From: Balneolaceae bacterium SMO_bin1
GTDB lineage: Bacteria; Bacteroidota; Rhodothermia; Balneolales; Balneolaceae
Direction: 5' to 3'
DNA: 7,263 nucleotides
Assembly (NCBI GenBank): GCA_003123965.1
Contig: NNSL01000386.1
Coordinates: 1-7,263 of the forward strand
Shown here: positions 6,310-7,263 of the stretch, in pieces
Layout: each line of letters starts with the position of its first letter
Numbering within the stretch: the first letter of the stretch is position 1
Position numbers and translations under genes: made by a program
The notes under the pieces: generated by a model
What the model was told of the DNA's origin: nothing
What the model saw: only the letters and a program-made list of their open reading frames with translations
Database searches by the model: none

Positions 6310-7155
6310 ATGATTGTTGAAGTCACTGCTTCTCATAATCACGATACCGGTGAACACCTGCTGGTGACTGAGACCAAAGAGATCCCGTCCGGGTGGGTCA
6401 CCTTCCGGTTTACCAATACCACCGAGCATGTTCACTTTCTTCTTTTAGATCTGTTGCCGGGCAATAAAACCGTAGAAGACAGCAAACGTGAGGTCGTCCC
6501 GCCCTTTCAGGAAGCTATGGACTTGATTACCGAGGGCAATCCCGAGGAGGGTTTCGCCAAGTTGGGAGATCTTCCACCATGGGCGTTCGAAATCGTATAT
6601 ATGGGCGGACCGGGCCTCGTTTCCGGCGGCAACATAGCCGAGACCACCGTCTTTTTAACGCCCGGCAACTATGCCATGGAGTGCTACATAAAAAGTGAGG
6701 ACGGCACCTTCCACACTACCGTGGGCATGATTGAAGGCTTAATCGTAACCGGCGACACCTCCCCAGCCCCCGAACCAAGTGATGCAGATATTCAAATGAC
6801 GCTCACTAATGAAGGCTTTGGCGTGCAGGGCCAACTGCAAACCGGTACCAACAGAGTAGCTGTTTTGTTTGATGAGGATGAACCCCCGTTCCTGGGCAAC
6901 GATGTACACCTGGCTAAGCTTGCACCGGGCACCGATGTATCAACGGTAACATCCTGGATGGAGTGGAGCAGCCCAACGGGACTTATCTCGACCCATGATA
7001 ACCCGGCACCGGCCGAATTCCTGGGCGGCACGCACGAGATGCCCAAAGGAAACACGGCCTATTTTACAGTTGAACTGGAACCGGGCCGATACGCGTGGAT
7101 TTCTGAGCGACCGGCTGCAACTCCGCTGTTTCAGGAGTTTACCGTTTCCAACTAA
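6310..7155 (+). CDS. Cupredoxin-like lipoprotein, two domains (5' end displaced by frameshifts)
   Basis: The 281-residue intact frame is the mature part of a probable lipoprotein. The ATG at 6310 is internal, and the likely start is 6139 (about 338 residues once the frame is repaired). Residues 1-147 resemble a plastocyanin-like cupredoxin: IPSGWVTFRFTNTTEHVHFL, then GNKT, PPWAF, GGP, and LTPGNYAMECYIKSEDGTFH followed by GM. Candidate type-1 copper ligands are H42 (or H40), C125, H135 and M140 in this numbering. After a proline-rich linker (151-157), residues 158-281 look like a second, degenerate copy: GGTHEMPKGNTAYFTVELEP, then GRYAWISERPAATPLFQEFTV. It lacks the Cys-His-Met set. The C-to-H spacing of 10 is longer than in plastocyanin, so metal binding is plausible but unproven. 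Roles could be periplasmic electron transfer, copper handling or a structural function. It probably shares expression with the propeller lipoprotein upstream. Confidence 0.75.
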   Translation: MIVEVTASHNHDTGEHLLVTETKEIPSGWVTFRFTNTTEHVHFLLLDLLPGNKTVEDSKREVVPPFQEAMDLITEGNPEEGFAKLGDLPPWAFEIVYMGGPGLVSGGNIAETTVFLTPGNYAMECYIKSEDGTFHTTVGMIEGLIVTGDTSPAPEPSDADIQMTLTNEGFGVQGQLQTGTNRVAVLFDEDEPPFLGNDVHLAKLAPGTDVSTVTSWMEWSSPTGLISTHDNPAPAEFLGGTHEMPKGNTAYFTVELEPGRYAWISERPAATPLFQEFTVSN

Positions 7156-7167
7156 CCGCAAAGCAGC

Positions 7168-7223
7168 AATGCAGCGCTAAAATTTCTCGGCTCTATAACC
7201 ATCATCGAGAGCTGCGCTGCATT
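7168..7223 (+). terminator. Long inverted repeat after the cupredoxin-like gene
   Basis: AATGCAGCGC (7168-7177) pairs perfectly with GCGCTGCATT (7214-7223). Inside, TCTCG (7185-7189) pairs with CGAGA (7206-7210), giving a two-tier stem-loop starting 13 bases after the stop codon. It has no U run beyond TTT, so intrinsic termination is uncertain. A processing or stability structure, or a repeated intergenic palindrome, is also possible. Confidence 0.5.
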
Positions 7224-7232
7224 TGTGAATAC

Positions 7233-7262
7233 GTGAATCCGGTGGAGTAGCGCCGGATTCAC
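7233..7262 (+). terminator. Second perfect hairpin at the window edge
   Basis: GTGAATCCGG (7233-7242) pairs perfectly with CCGGATTCAC (7253-7262). The stem can extend by one G-T and one G-C pair to leave a 6-base loop. It is a strong GC-containing stem, and the window ends one base later, so a following T run cannot be checked. It is a likely terminator for the lipoprotein pair or for a converging gene outside the window. Confidence 0.55.
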
Positions 7263-7263
7263 C

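Overview
The window carries four protein-coding loci. They point to a Bacteroidota-like bacterium, and gene content suggests the Balneolales/Rhodothermota side. The reasons are a very large BTAD (SARP-type) regulator fused to TolB-N/FlgO-like and TPR modules, two secreted lipoproteins with acidic residues just after the lipobox cysteine, moderate GC, and weak Shine-Dalgarno signals. The taxonomic placement is inference from gene content, not from a marker gene.

Layout. Positions 3-867 (+) hold the 3' part of an FAD-linked oxidase with a C-terminal berberine-bridge-enzyme (BBE) domain. It is cut by the window edge and broken by a one-base frameshift at a run of six T (131-136). An imperfect stem-loop (870-906) sits between it and the converging gene. 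Positions 991-4587 (-) hold an intact 1198-residue regulator: winged helix, BTAD, then two tandem copies of a roughly 470-residue FlgO/TolB-N-like plus TPR module. A 182-bp divergent intergenic region (4588-4769) holds an 8-bp-arm dyad in the regulator's leader and a 22-bp-spaced direct repeat. Positions 4770-6050 (+) hold a ScyD/ScyE-family beta-propeller lipoprotein. After a hairpin (6068-6101) comes a cupredoxin-like lipoprotein. Its intact frame is 6310-7155, but its real start is probably at 6139, with two compensating one-base shifts in the signal-peptide region. Two perfect inverted repeats (7168-7223 and 7233-7262) follow it.

How the genes may work together. The two lipoprotein genes have almost identical 31/32-base translation-start regions (4747-4777 and 6115-6146), so they look like a co-evolved pair of exported envelope proteins. 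One is a putative propeller scaffold or binding protein, the other a putative type-1 copper or copper-like protein. The divergently placed BTAD regulator is the obvious candidate to control them, although this is inferred from position only.

The three inferred coding-frame breaks all fall at short homopolymers. Sequencing or assembly indels are therefore as likely as true gene decay and should be excluded first. I see no tRNA, rRNA, CRISPR array, insertion sequence or integrase.
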